From the NCBI GenBank assembly GCA_028023455.1, contig JAQFVV010006650.1, positions 179,185 through 243,184 of the forward strand: a stretch of 64,000 nucleotides of DNA. The letters are read 5' to 3'. This document shows, in pieces, positions 14,479-33,658 of the stretch. The stretch is from Epiperipatus broadwayi (lineage: Eukaryota > Onychophora > Udeonychophora > Euonychophora > Peripatidae). Both the position numbers and the translations under genes were made by a program. Each line of letters opens with the position of its first letter. Position 1 is the first letter of the stretch. The notes below the pieces were generated by a model. It had not been told where the DNA came from and made no database searches. It saw only the letters and a list, made by a program, of their open reading frames with translations.

Positions 14479-14820
14479 ATGAAACAGTAGTTTTCTATTA
14501 GTTAAATCCATAGTTTTAAAAAAAATAAAATTATATGAGTATCTTGTGAATTGGTAAAAACACTGAATAATAAATAATAGAGACCTTGCAATAAAATAAA
14601 CCGTAGCAAACACATAAATCAGTCGCTTTAAAATAAATAAATAAATACAATTATAATTTGTGTATTAAATATATATATATTATAACAACATCTCATAAAA
14701 GTAGGAAAAATAGTATTACATTTAGGGTCATAAGCACAGCATGAAATCTTATGGCATATATTAAATTATTACTTTGAAAGGAAAGTAACTTATATTTATA
14801 TATATAACAGTAGAAATTTT

Positions 14821-15857
14821 TTGTTAATGATAACTAGAAGTGGGAAAAAGCTAATAATAATGGAAGTAAAAAGTTTCAAAGAATCTTTAAGTAATAAAGA
14901 TAGTGAAATAGAAATTACTTCAATTAGTGATGAACAAGGGTCTTTACAAGTCCTAATGTCTGAGGGGTCTGTAGAAGAAGTTGAACATCCTTCACAAGTC
15001 CACATGGCAGATCAAATATTACCTCTAACATAAAAAGAAACTGAAGCTTTGACAGTACAAGTAAGTGATAAGCATATAGCTCAACTGTTTCAAATGATAA
15101 TGCATCTACAAGTTAGTATGGAAGCAAAGATGGATAATATGAAAGCTGATATGGTCACCAAAGCTGATATAAATAATATAAAAGCTTATATGGATAATAT
15201 AAATGCTATATAAATAAAATGAATGCTGATATGAAGGGAGAAATGGCTAGAATGAACGATAATATGGTAACTAAAGTTGATATGGATAATATGGAAAAGA
15301 AATTAAAAGAAGACATAATTTCTATAAAAGAAGAGTTAAAGAAAGATATTGATAATGTTAAGGAAAAGATGTAAGTAGAAATCAAAGTTGTTGAAAAGAA
15401 ACAAACTGCCAATGAAGTAGAAAGACTTCATGACACAAAAGTATCAACAATATTGATGGTAATTCAATGCCAAGAATCCAAAACTTACCCTGAGCATGAG
15501 ATATGTGAATATGATGATAGCATCCAAAACAGATCACTCTTAGTTCAAATGAATATTTCAGAAGAAAACTGTCATGACTATCATTTTCCCATACAGCAGA
15601 GCAATGAAGTAGAAGATCATTGCAGTATTACTAAAGTGCTTGAATATGATCCAAATATCTTAGAAAAAGAAGAGGATATGGATCATGTGAAATATAAATT
15701 AAATTCTGAGTCTCAGGAATTGAGAGAAACACAATTAAATGATAATACTGAATGTCTAGATAAATTAAGACTTCGGATTTCTTGTATTAATAACAAGTTA
15801 AATCATGAACTTATGAAACTTGAGATGACTCCACTATCTAAAGATTTAATAGATTAA
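14821..15857 (+). pseudogene. decayed gag-like coiled-coil gene of element B
   Basis: Reading starts near 14821-14827 (an ATG is at 14827), carries an in-frame TAA at 15031-15033, and meets two stops around 15211-15222. Coding sense then continues in a second frame from ATG 15219 to TAA 15857, with one stop near 15370. The product would be about 345 residues and very rich in K, E, D, N and M. Its centre has repeated turns of the type ADM..NMK and KKLKEDI typical of a long coiled coil. No CCHC zinc knuckle is visible. Position just after the primer-binding site and likeness to the ORF at 37171 argue for gag. Lesions make it inactive. Confidence 0.55.
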
Positions 15858-16040
15858 TACAACACTGAAATGTTTTTTGAGTCATCCCATCATATTTGTT
15901 TTTACTCCCAGAACAAATATAAAACATTTCATCAAAAAGGCGTTGATAAATTGTATGACAACCATCTGATAATATCATTATCAATGATAATATTTAATGG
16001 AAAAGAAGGTTGATTTAATAGAAAGTTTAATATAGAAGAT

Positions 16041-16353
16041 ATGAATGAAGGCAATAGATTTAATTGTCTTAAGTGTAAATTATGGTGTATGAACCATCAC
16101 CATAATCCTGAAGATAAACAAATTATAAAAGGTCTTCAGACAATAATAAAAATATTTATAATACTATCTAAGAGACAGAAAAGTTCAAAATTCCATAGAT
16201 TGTGTAATACTTATGAAGGTCCCTTCACATTCATTGAACATGTTAATGGATGTGCTTAAAAAGTAAAGCACACATATAAGGAAGGACTTCATATATTACA
16301 ACTTTGGGACAATGGACTTTCAGTAATAATAGAATCCATTAGGCTGTTTTTTT
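16041..16353 (+). pseudogene. integrase C-terminal remnant 1 in element B
   Basis: The frame at 16041-16259 contains KFHRLCNTYEGPFTFIEHVN, which resembles the YEGP(F/Y) segment of the C-terminal domain of Ty3/gypsy integrases. Beyond the stop at 16257, readable sense continues with LQLWDNGLSVIIESIRLF to about 16353, resembling the end of such a protein. No catalytic D,D(35)E core is upstream. This is a broken remnant lying before a second, better preserved copy at 16657. Confidence 0.4.
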
Positions 16354-16674
16354 AAGAGGATAAAGGTATATATGTATATAAATAATTGAAGTTGATATTA
16401 ATAGCAATAAAAATGCATCAAGTTAACCAAAGAATAAAAAAAATACTTACAGGTTTATTAGAGTTCAAGTTATGGTTGGTAAATAAGTAATAATGGTAGA
16501 TCAGTTAAGCATCATGATAATGCAACACCACTTATAAAATGTAAGTCCATTATTATATATTTTGATAAGGATATATATAAATAAAACATTTATATTATAT
16601 AGCATGATGTTGTTAAACTATAATAGCAATCAGCATTAAGCCAATGTACATGCGCTTTGTATATATATATATAT

Positions 16675-16983
16675 ATGGATACAAGAGAAGATAAAGTAAA
16701 AGCTTATAAACAACTTGTTAAAAAAAAGGCTTGTCAAAGAAATAAAAATGTGAAGACAATTTCACACAAGTTCCAAATTGGGGATCATTTTTTTATAAAA
16801 ACACCTCATATGATGAGTAAACCCCAAGAGAGCAAATATCAAAAGTTTTACCATCAATATGAAGGACCTTATACTATCATAAAGCAAACAGGTCCCAATG
16901 CATTCTGGATAAATATAAAGGGAGACATTAAAGGCACTTACAATGCTAGAGCTTTAAAATCCTATTTTGGTCAAACAACTTAA
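16675..16983 (+). pseudogene. integrase C-terminal remnant 2 in element B
   Basis: The frame ending at TAA 16981-16983 contains FQIGDHFFIKTP, then YHQYEGPYTIIKQTGPNAFW and GDIKGTYNARALKSY. This order (G-D-hydrophobic, YEGPY, GPNAF, GTYNAR.LK) is the classic C-terminal domain of Ty3/gypsy integrases, which binds DNA or chromatin. The rest of pol (protease, reverse transcriptase, RNase H, integrase core) is missing. The upstream ATG at 16657 lies in a (TA)n-encoded stretch and is probably not a real start. It lies about 700 bp before the polypurine tract, in the expected order for the end of pol. The element must depend on enzymes supplied in trans. Confidence 0.72.
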
Positions 16984-17078
16984 TAATGTTTGCCACATTT
17001 TACTTATGTATAAAGTAAAATATTGAAAGAAAATATCATTCAGAATAGGTAAGAGGGGGGTTTATTTAAAAGTATAAG

Positions 17079-17185
<107 letters not shown>

Positions 17186-17678
17186 AAGGATGTATATAAG
17201 TCAAAAGAGATATTAATTTTCTTTGATGAGGGTATGTTGAGCAATTAAAATTAATTCTTAGGATACCTGAAAATTAAAACTGTTTTAAGAGTTAATCCAT
17301 GCTGAATGATGGATGTTCTTATGTTTTGGATAATTCTCAAAAGAGTCCATAAGTCTTAAAGAAAAGCAGGATGGAGAATACCAAACAAATATATGTGTCA
17401 TCTATAAAAGAGGCACAGGACAATAAATTCAGCAAATGAAAATAAATAAAAAAAAGAAGAAAAAGAAAAAATCTTATATATATGAACTTCTTTGTCCTTC
17501 TGTTTAAATTGAATAATATTTAATGTAGAGAAAGAGAAAGGGTTAAAAAATAGAGCAAATAATAAGGGTTGATAAAAGCAGGAAAGAAAAACAAGCTCCA
17601 CAACTTTATATTTAATGCATACATTGGTACACATTAAGTGTCCAAATTTTAATGGTAAATATAAAATTTGAACTTTTT

Positions 17679-17692
17679 AAGGAAGGAGGTAA
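17679..17692 (+). other. polypurine tract of element B
   Basis: AAGGAAGGAGGTAA immediately precedes the TGTGAGAG start of the 3' LTR. The purine run in this position is the usual primer for plus-strand synthesis in LTR retrotransposons and confirms the plus-strand orientation of the element. Confidence 0.72.
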
Positions 17693-19558
17693 TGTGAGAG
17701 TACCATATGAGCCTCACCTAAAACAAGTTGTGTTTCTTTGTAAATTTAACTGTGCCTATATCAAATCAACAGATATATATAACTTACACCTATCTTAAGC
17801 TTTTCATGTATCAGCTATATATAAATATAGACTAGTTAGTATTAAAAAAATAATTCTAAAAATGAATAATTCTAGTTTATTTATACACACACATAAATAA
17901 AATGTTTCTAACTAATAGTATTTTTTTTGTTAATATAAAACTTGACATTTGACAAAGCCTTAAGTCAACATTGCATTTTTATCAGTTGAAACAAAGGAAA
18001 TAAACATTTGGGGTTAATTACAAATTGTATATGTTAAACAATAGAGATCATGTACATGATTATGTGATATGCTTGCAGAAATTATTCCAGTATAAAAACG
18101 AACTAATATTGTTATAACAATAATCTTCTATTTAGTTATCAAGGCAAGAACTACGTTTGTAAATTTAAATGTGTTCGAATTTAGAACACACTTAAGAAAA
18201 ATTAAAAAAAAAAGAAGATTCAATATTTTAAAACCTGCTTCAAGTAACTAATTTACTGCCTTTGAATATTATAAAGAACTATAAAAAAATAATCAGTGAA
18301 TTTAACAAGGTTATAAAAGTTATCAACGTCTTCGAAATGAGCTTTCAAAATATAAATTTAAGAAGACAAAAATTTATAAAGATGTTCTTTGGCTAGATAA
18401 TTTATGCCAGAGATTTCTACTGATGTTTTAATCCTGAACATGTAAATTTATTCCTACTTAAGCAATGCCTAAAATATAATTGCCATAATTCTCATTTAAA
18501 AAGCTGCTTTAATATTGGAGTATTATATTGAAGAAGATGTTAAATATTTTACTACATAAATATTTAAAGAATGAATATCTGGATTGCCTCTTCGAAAAAT
18601 GATCAATGAACTTTATGTTTCAACATTCATCATCATTTTATTTCATCTAAGGAGGAATATAAAACCGTATTCTTTCTCATCTTGGATTACTTCATTGTAT
18701 AATTTAAGAACTCTTAAACTTTATTTCCTTTGTGGATAATTATATTTACTTAGAAAAATTACTTCGGATATTAAAGTGGAGAACTGATAAGATGAACACT
18801 TTATTTTTTTTTATTTATTTAATAAAATTTAGATGTTGATATTTTGATATATACTCTGATGGAAATGACAGCTGACTAAGGTAAACGTTTTTAAATTATT
18901 TCAATTTGGAAGTAAGTTTTATTATATTCCAAATTGAATCTTACATGACAATTAACATAATATATTTTTAAACATACATAACTAATATCAGAATACATTT
19001 AATTATTAATCTAGTGTGAATGGATATTATCATATATAAACATACAACACACACTGAATTATTTTAATGACACAATAGGTAGATTTATAATGTGTCATGT
19101 GTATTTATTATGCACATGATTTTAAATTATATATATATGTAAATGATTACATTATTATTATTTTTTTTGAATATTAAATAATTTATTAATGTATATAAGC
19201 ACAGATTATAATTCCAAATTTTAATGTTTTTATGTGATAATATTTTGTTTTTTATTACTGATTAAAATGTATTAAACTTGATTTCAAAAATAAACAGGTC
19301 TCGTTTGTTTATTTTATTTAGTCGTTTTATAAAACCAATATTTATAAATATACATACTCATGCATATATATGTTAAATCAACTTAGTGATTCAATATTTA
19401 TAAAAAAGTTATATATAGCTTATATTAAATTTATTATTACTATGTGATATTTGTGGAAATGCCTGAAGAGAGTTGATTGCAATTTTCTACTCTGAGCTCG
19501 AATTCCGAGAGTAATGAGGTGATTAATAGAGGAGTGAATTGGATTGTATTTTAAATCA
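17693..19558 (+). repeat. 3' LTR of element B, cut by an assembly gap
   Basis: This copy matches 12396 onward nearly base for base, including GAGCTCGAATTCCGAGAG near the end (14264 in the other copy). It enters the N gap at a point equal to about 14335 of the 5' copy, so roughly 124 bases of LTR and any target-site duplication are hidden. It lacks the long (TA)n and the 48-bp duplication of the 5' copy. Confidence 0.82.
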
Positions 19559-20058
19559 NNNNNNNNNNNNNNNNNNNNNNNNNNNNNNNNNNNNNNNNNN
19601 NNNNNNNNNNNNNNNNNNNNNNNNNNNNNNNNNNNNNNNNNNNNNNNNNNNNNNNNNNNNNNNNNNNNNNNNNNNNNNNNNNNNNNNNNNNNNNNNNNNN
19701 NNNNNNNNNNNNNNNNNNNNNNNNNNNNNNNNNNNNNNNNNNNNNNNNNNNNNNNNNNNNNNNNNNNNNNNNNNNNNNNNNNNNNNNNNNNNNNNNNNNN
19801 NNNNNNNNNNNNNNNNNNNNNNNNNNNNNNNNNNNNNNNNNNNNNNNNNNNNNNNNNNNNNNNNNNNNNNNNNNNNNNNNNNNNNNNNNNNNNNNNNNNN
19901 NNNNNNNNNNNNNNNNNNNNNNNNNNNNNNNNNNNNNNNNNNNNNNNNNNNNNNNNNNNNNNNNNNNNNNNNNNNNNNNNNNNNNNNNNNNNNNNNNNNN
20001 NNNNNNNNNNNNNNNNNNNNNNNNNNNNNNNNNNNNNNNNNNNNNNNNNNNNNNNNNN
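19559..20058. other. assembly gap (500 N)
   Basis: The run is exactly 500 N, a round number that may be a placeholder rather than a measured length. Reading frames drawn across it are meaningless. Confidence 0.99.
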
Positions 20059-20426
20059 TGTATATATATTATTTATATATATATATTTTAGTAATTTTTT
20101 TTTAACTGACTGTCCATTTAATCTCTCTTGTATATATATATAATTTTTTTGTTTTTAGTAATATTTTTAATGCTCATGCATAATTTTTATGTACTCTAAT
20201 TTAAAAAGTAACTAATTGTCTAATTAATTTCTCATGTATATATATATATATATCATTTGTTTTAGTAATTTTTTTTTAATGCTCATTTATATTTTTTGTA
20301 TATCTCTTATGTACATGTCATTATACCACTGTTACTATACTAAATGTATCAAATTCATGTATCATACTATATGTAATAAGCTATGTAACTCTTGATTGCT
20401 TAATAAAGTTCTTTGAAAAGTAGTAG
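20059..20426 (+). other. AT-rich sequence ending in AATAAAG, possible LINE-like 3' end
   Basis: Three diverged copies of a TATATAT...TTTTAGTAATTTTTTT unit lie at about 20075, 20140 and 20245. The segment ends CTTAATAAAGTTCTTTGAAAAG directly before a compound trinucleotide repeat. A polyadenylation-like signal followed by short tandem repeats is the usual form of some LINE 3' tails, but no coding sequence remains to confirm it. Confidence 0.3.
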
Positions 20427-20461
20427 TAGTAGTAGTAATAATAATAATAATAATAATAATA

Positions 20462-20493
<32 letters not shown>

Positions 20494-20513
20494 AATAATA
20501 ATAATAATAATTT
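20421..20513. repeat. compound trinucleotide repeat (TAG)n(TAA)n(TGA)n(TAA)n
   Basis: Successive blocks of AGT, AAT, GAT and AAT triplets run for about 90 bases, apparently one array diverged by single substitutions that spread. Confidence 0.93.
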
Positions 20514-20524
20514 CAATCTATATC

Positions 20525-21278
20525 TTATTGTTTTAAAAGTACATACATCTATATTCATTGGGTGTAGTATTGTGTCAATGCTATTGTGACCATTTCAATT
20601 CTTACTTTAATCTCTTAAAACCAGGAAGACTACAGATAAATTATTTTGTACAATTTCATCTTAATCCCTTATCTAAAATATGTATAAAATCTAAATAATT
20701 CTCAATAAAATATTTGAATACTAATTTTTAAAAATTTTTTGGGAAATATTGAAATTCCTTAATATTTAGTAAATTGGGATATATTTTAAGTAATAATTCA
20801 ACTTAGTCTAAAAATAAATATAAATAATATAAATGCATAAATATGTTGAACAATTTAATTATTAAAACATTATCTTGAATGAATGAAAAAAGTTTAATAT
20901 ATTATTGTTTTAAAAGTACATACATCTATATTCATTGGGTGTAGTATTGTGTCAATGCTATTGTGACCATTTCAATTCTTACTTTAATCTCTTAAAACCA
21001 GGAAGACTACAGATAAATTATTTTGTACAATTTCATCTTAATCCCTTATCTAAAATATGTATAAAATCTAAATAATTCTCAATAAAATATTTGAATACTA
21101 ATTTTTAAAAAATTTTTGGGAAATATTGAAATTCCTTAATATTTAGTAAATTGGGATATATTTTAAGTAATAATTCAACTTAGTCTAAAAATAAATATAA
21201 ATAATATAAATGCATAAATATGTTGAACAATTTAATTATTAAAACATTATCTTGAATGAATGAAAAAAGTTTAATATA
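20525..21278 (+). repeat. 377-bp tandem duplication
   Basis: Unit 1 (about 20525-20901) and unit 2 (about 20902-21278) are nearly identical; TTTTAAAAGTACATACATC starts at 20531 and again at 20908. The only difference I noticed is one base shifted in a T/A run. It contains no ORF of note. The near-identity means a recent duplication or an assembly artefact. Confidence 0.92.
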
Positions 21279-21299
21279 TTTTTATATATAAATAATATA

Positions 21300-22480
21300 A
21301 TGATTTGTTGAAGACAAAAGATGCTTTATAAATCATGTTTTTGGGAGCAACCATATCTACAACAACCATGTGATTACTTTTCCATATTGATAGCAGTGTC
21401 ATATTTGTTAATACAGTTTGGTCTTTTTAACATTTCTATAGCCTCCATCGATATTTTTTGATAATGTTTGTTACATGTTGATATGATTTTAATATTTGAG
21501 AAATCTATGTCATGACTGATGTGTAAATTATGAAAGTTTGAGAGTTTTTACTGCATTAATGTGTTCATTTCTTCTGGTACTTATACAATGTCTGCTAATC
21601 CCTATATAATTGGTCTAGCAGATGCCACAGGGTATTTCATAAACTCCTTGAGCTTCCATAAGGATAAAATCTTTAGATTTGGATAGAAAACTTAATTTTT
21701 TGTCCAGAGAAGAAAGTTGTTTTGATGTCATAGCTTTTCAGCACCCATCCAATTTTATCTGTGGTTCATATAAGGAATGCATAGTCTAGTGGAAGCATTT
21801 GTTTCTCTTTTTTTTGGTGTATAGTGAATGCAACCTTTCATTAATAAAACATCACATATGTGTTTGATCTCATTTTTTAATATAGATTTATTTAAAAGTA
21901 AGAAAGCCCTTGTAAAAAGTGATTTATGTACAGAGAATATTTGGGCAGAGTGATAATAATATTATGCCTTTAAGTATCTATTAATATTTATAAGCTTCCT
22001 ATATATAGAAAACATTAAGGTGGTTATTGTTAAATGTAATCTATTAATATGTATTAAGAAATAATTCAACTTTTCTTCCCATGTGACCAAATAATTGAGG
22101 TATTATCAATATACTTGAGCTGGGTATGTAGCTTCTATAATGCTGAGTTTATAGCCTGTCTTTCAAATTCTTCCATAAATAAATTGAGAAAAGCATTGAA
22201 GATGGGATATCACATTTGCATTTCAATTCCTTGTTTGTAGTATTGACCATTGTAAGCAAAAATGATATTAGTATGACTGTAAAATGCAATGTTTAGAAGC
22301 TGTATCTAATACTTGTTGATTGGTATATTAGTAAAGAATGAAATACCATCATAGCTCACAAGAATATCATTTGATTATACTTATAACAATTTTAAAAATT
22401 ATTATTCTTTTTTTGAGTTGGCATAGAAATAAACTATAAATAGTAGACATTTCTCTGAAAAAGTATAGTTATAATATGAA
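21300..22480 (-). pseudogene. decayed Penelope-like element, RT plus GIY-YIG (PLE-2)
   Basis: On the minus strand, from about 22370, broken frames read NDILVSYD and FFTNIPI, then YNGQYYKQ, LFMEEFERQAI and LKYIDN..IIWSHGK. This is the order of the reverse transcriptase palm in Penelope-like elements, but the catalytic YxDD has become YIDN. At about 21690-21550 follows EAQGVYEIPCGIC, then TNYIGISRHCISTRRNEH, a textbook GIY-YIG core. The tail EAIEMLKRPNC lies near 21440. Several stops and frameshifts are present, including a stop inside the GIY-YIG core, and no long ORF survives. It lies just downstream of the 377-bp duplication and is dead. Confidence 0.75.
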
Positions 22481-23428
22481 ACATGTTTAAGTATTTTTTT
22501 TTTGTTCCAAAGGATACATCACAAATTTTCTTGCAAATAGGTTTAGGCAAATAAGATGTTGCATGTAGATATACCATATGAAGAAGAGACCAATTTTAAA
22601 TTTAAAATGTTATGTTTATACTATCTCCCATTTAAAAAAATATTTATAATAACTCATGTTTTCATTCAGGATAAATATTATTTTAAGTGTACTTTTAAAT
22701 GAAAACATTTATTTGCACTTTTTCAGTTGGATAAAAAAATCAGCCAATGGAATTTTTGCTTCCTATTTCCTGAATAACTTTTGATTTAAAACCCTAGATT
22801 CAATTCAACACAAACACTTTTTTTATTTATAACCCAAATCATTTAATAATTAATAATAAACATTTAAAAAAATCTGGAATTAAATATTTAATCACTTTTT
22901 TAAACAAAACATTTATTTTTAGATCCAATTTTATTTGATTAAACTAATATATTTTGTATTTTAAAGAACGTTTGATTTATTATATTTAAGTATGAATTTA
23001 TTAAGTAACCATGGTAACATCATGTGAACCTGGAATTGCACACCTGCATACACATCTATACAACAATTACCTATTCTATTATTTAAAAAAAAAAAAAAGT
23101 GATATATTCATCTTCTATCTAATGTAACTAAAATTATTTTATTCATGTCATATTTAAATCTACATTTTAAATGTTTGTTTTAACATATTTAAAAACATTT
23201 TTCAAATGGAATATAATTAATACTAAATAAAAACTACCTCTTACTTATCTTTCATACAAAATAAATAAATTTAACATCTCTTTATTATTATTTATGATGA
23301 AAATTGTCTTTTTTTAAATCAGTATGTGACTTAAAAATGGGTCAAAATCATTAAAATTATTTCACTATATATATATAGAAAGAGTTAATTTAATATATAG
23401 GCTAACATTTTATATTAATAGTATAGAT
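22481..23428. other. AT-rich non-coding stretch
   Basis: I see no gene or element. A poly-A run lies near 23086-23098. Confidence 0.55.
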
Positions 23429-23978
23429 CAGTGATCTTCAACCCTGGGTCCGCGGACCGGTACCGGGCTGCAGAAGTTTTCTGCCGGGCCGCTGGAAAGT
23501 TTGTAATAACAAAATAATAAGAGTTTAAACTTTTAATTAATATAAACAATTTTTATTTATTTTTTCATCTCATTTTTACCCAATTAAAAAAAAAAGAAAC
23601 AGAACGAAAACAAAATCTAATCAATCATACATAGATTAATTTGTTTTTTTAGTTATCACAGGTGTTTATGGGGGGTGGGGGTGGGGGGGTAGAATTAAAT
23701 TTTTTATTACTTTTCTAAAAAAATTCAAAATTAAAAAAAAAAGTTTTTTATTATACAAACTCCATATATATATATAATTTCATCTTGTATATTTAATGTT
23801 GTTGTTTTGATCAGTTATAACAATTATGCTCATCTAAAGCTAGGCAGTTTACATCTTTAAGAAAATTTATCTATAGACTTTTGCCACTCCCTGAAACCCT
23901 ATTCTTATTTTTGCCGGGCCGAAAAATCTTTTCCTTATTTTTACCGGTCCGCAGGTGTGAAAAGGTTGAAGACCACTG
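23429..23978. mobile_element. non-autonomous hAT-type element (550 bp)
   Basis: The ends are inverted: CAGTGATCTTCAACC at 23429 and GGTTGAAGACCACTG ending at 23978, matching the CAGTG...CACTG ends of hAT transposons. Inner end sequences also mirror each other (GGTCCGCGGACCGGTACCGG against ACCGGTCCGCAGG; GCCGGGCCG occurs on both sides). The flanks form an imperfect 8-bp target duplication, GTATAGAT at 23421 and ATATAGAT at 23979, as hAT elements make. No transposase is encoded; the centre is AT-rich with a G-rich run at about 23669-23690. It would need an autonomous relative to move. Confidence 0.87.
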
Positions 23979-25123
23979 ATATAGATAACCTGAAATGTCA
24001 AATTTAATATATAGTATTTTAAGTATTAATTGTGATGATTTAATCTTCAATGAAATTTAACACTCTTTTCTTCTTAGAATGTCATTCTTCATTTTGTTTT
24101 TGTCTTCTATTTTTTATTTTATAATTTATAACCATTTGCTCAAACTTTAATCATTGTTTTTTTTTTTCTTTACATTAGTATCTTAAATAGTTATTGTGAC
24201 TAAAAAAATTTCATGCTTTAAAATAAACAAGTGAAATTTTTGAATATAGTTATTATTAAATTGTAAAAGCTGAGATTTAGCTCAGTGTATTAAGAAACTG
24301 ATTGTCTTTTAAAACATTCTAATGTATTGATATGTCAGTTTAATTTTTCAATAATTAACATGCTTAGTCCCTTTAATTTGTGATCATCATCATCATTACA
24401 TGTCCAAACTAAGGTAGATCACTTTTTATGTTTTTCTGAGTTTTGCTTTACTTTATAAGTTTCATAGCTAATTTGATGTTCAAAATTATTCATCAATTTC
24501 TTTCTTCTCTGAGCGAAAAAAGTTATATTTTCTACAATTTGTTTTTTCAGTACATCTATTTTGACTTCTCTGCTTTATAATTAATATATGCATAATTCAA
24601 TTCCTCCATTTCTTCTTATTCTCTAAATTTTTCAAATTTATATTTCTAAATTTCTATTATTTTATTTTCACTTCTCCTAATTGTCTTTATTCCCCGTAAA
24701 ACATTTAACAAGCCTATTATATTCTATTTGTGATAACTTTTTAAATCTTATTTACTTATAATGTAATATACTGTATAGTCTATTAAAAAAATCTACTATA
24801 TTAATATTTTTTACTAATCTTATTTTATTTTATTGTTTTATATTGAGTATTTTAAAAATATTATTAATTGTAGTAAATTTTCTACATGCTTTATTTGAAA
24901 ATGTATAATGGCAAGTAAAAGATGACAAAAATAAACATGTATTGTATATAAAACATTTAAATATATCTATTATAGAGTATTATAAATTAACCTGTTCAAA
25001 GTTCTTGCAACATAAATTCTTTATAATTTGGCACTTACCAAGTTATAAATGATATTATAAATTTATTTGTTTATCAACATAAAAATGTAAGAATCATAAT
25101 AGTGCATGCATATGATATATATA
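23979..25123. other. AT-rich non-coding stretch
   Basis: No supported gene, RNA gene or mobile element is visible between the two miniature elements. Confidence 0.55.
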
Positions 25124-25125
25124 TA

Positions 25126-25316
25126 TGATCACTAGATGGAGCTTTACCAATAGCTCCTAACAAGCTTTTGTTTATATAAACACTGAGAGAGATAGAATTC
25201 AATATCTCTTTCATTGTCTCCAACCTTTAGACTATGGTATTGAATTCTATTTCTCTCAGCATTTATGTAAACAAAAGCTTGTTAGGAGCTATTGGTAAAC
25301 CTCCATCTAGTGATCA
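25126..25316. mobile_element. foldback miniature element (191 bp) flanked by TA
   Basis: The left arm (about 25126-25205) and right arm (about 25238-25316) are inverted copies about 78 bases long with few mismatches, both starting TGATCACTAGATGGAG or nearly so. The loop is about 30 bases. TA dinucleotides flank both ends (25124-25125 and 25317-25318), the target duplication of Tc1/mariner-type transposons. It encodes nothing. A transcript would form a strong hairpin. Confidence 0.85.
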
Positions 25317-25318
25317 TA

Positions 25319-33568
<8,250 letters not shown>

Positions 33569-33641
<73 letters not shown>

Positions 33642-33657
33642 TATATATATATATATA
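33569..33657. repeat. (TA)n abutting the 5' end of element C
   Basis: A TA run with a single G interruption ends one base before the TG start of the element C 5' LTR. The 3' LTR also abuts (TA)n, so the element probably inserted into a TA array. Confidence 0.93.
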
Positions 33658-33658
33658 C

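Noticed and set aside
19539-20143. Two ORFs of 188 and 199 codons
   Set aside because: They are made almost wholly of unknown bases in the assembly gap.
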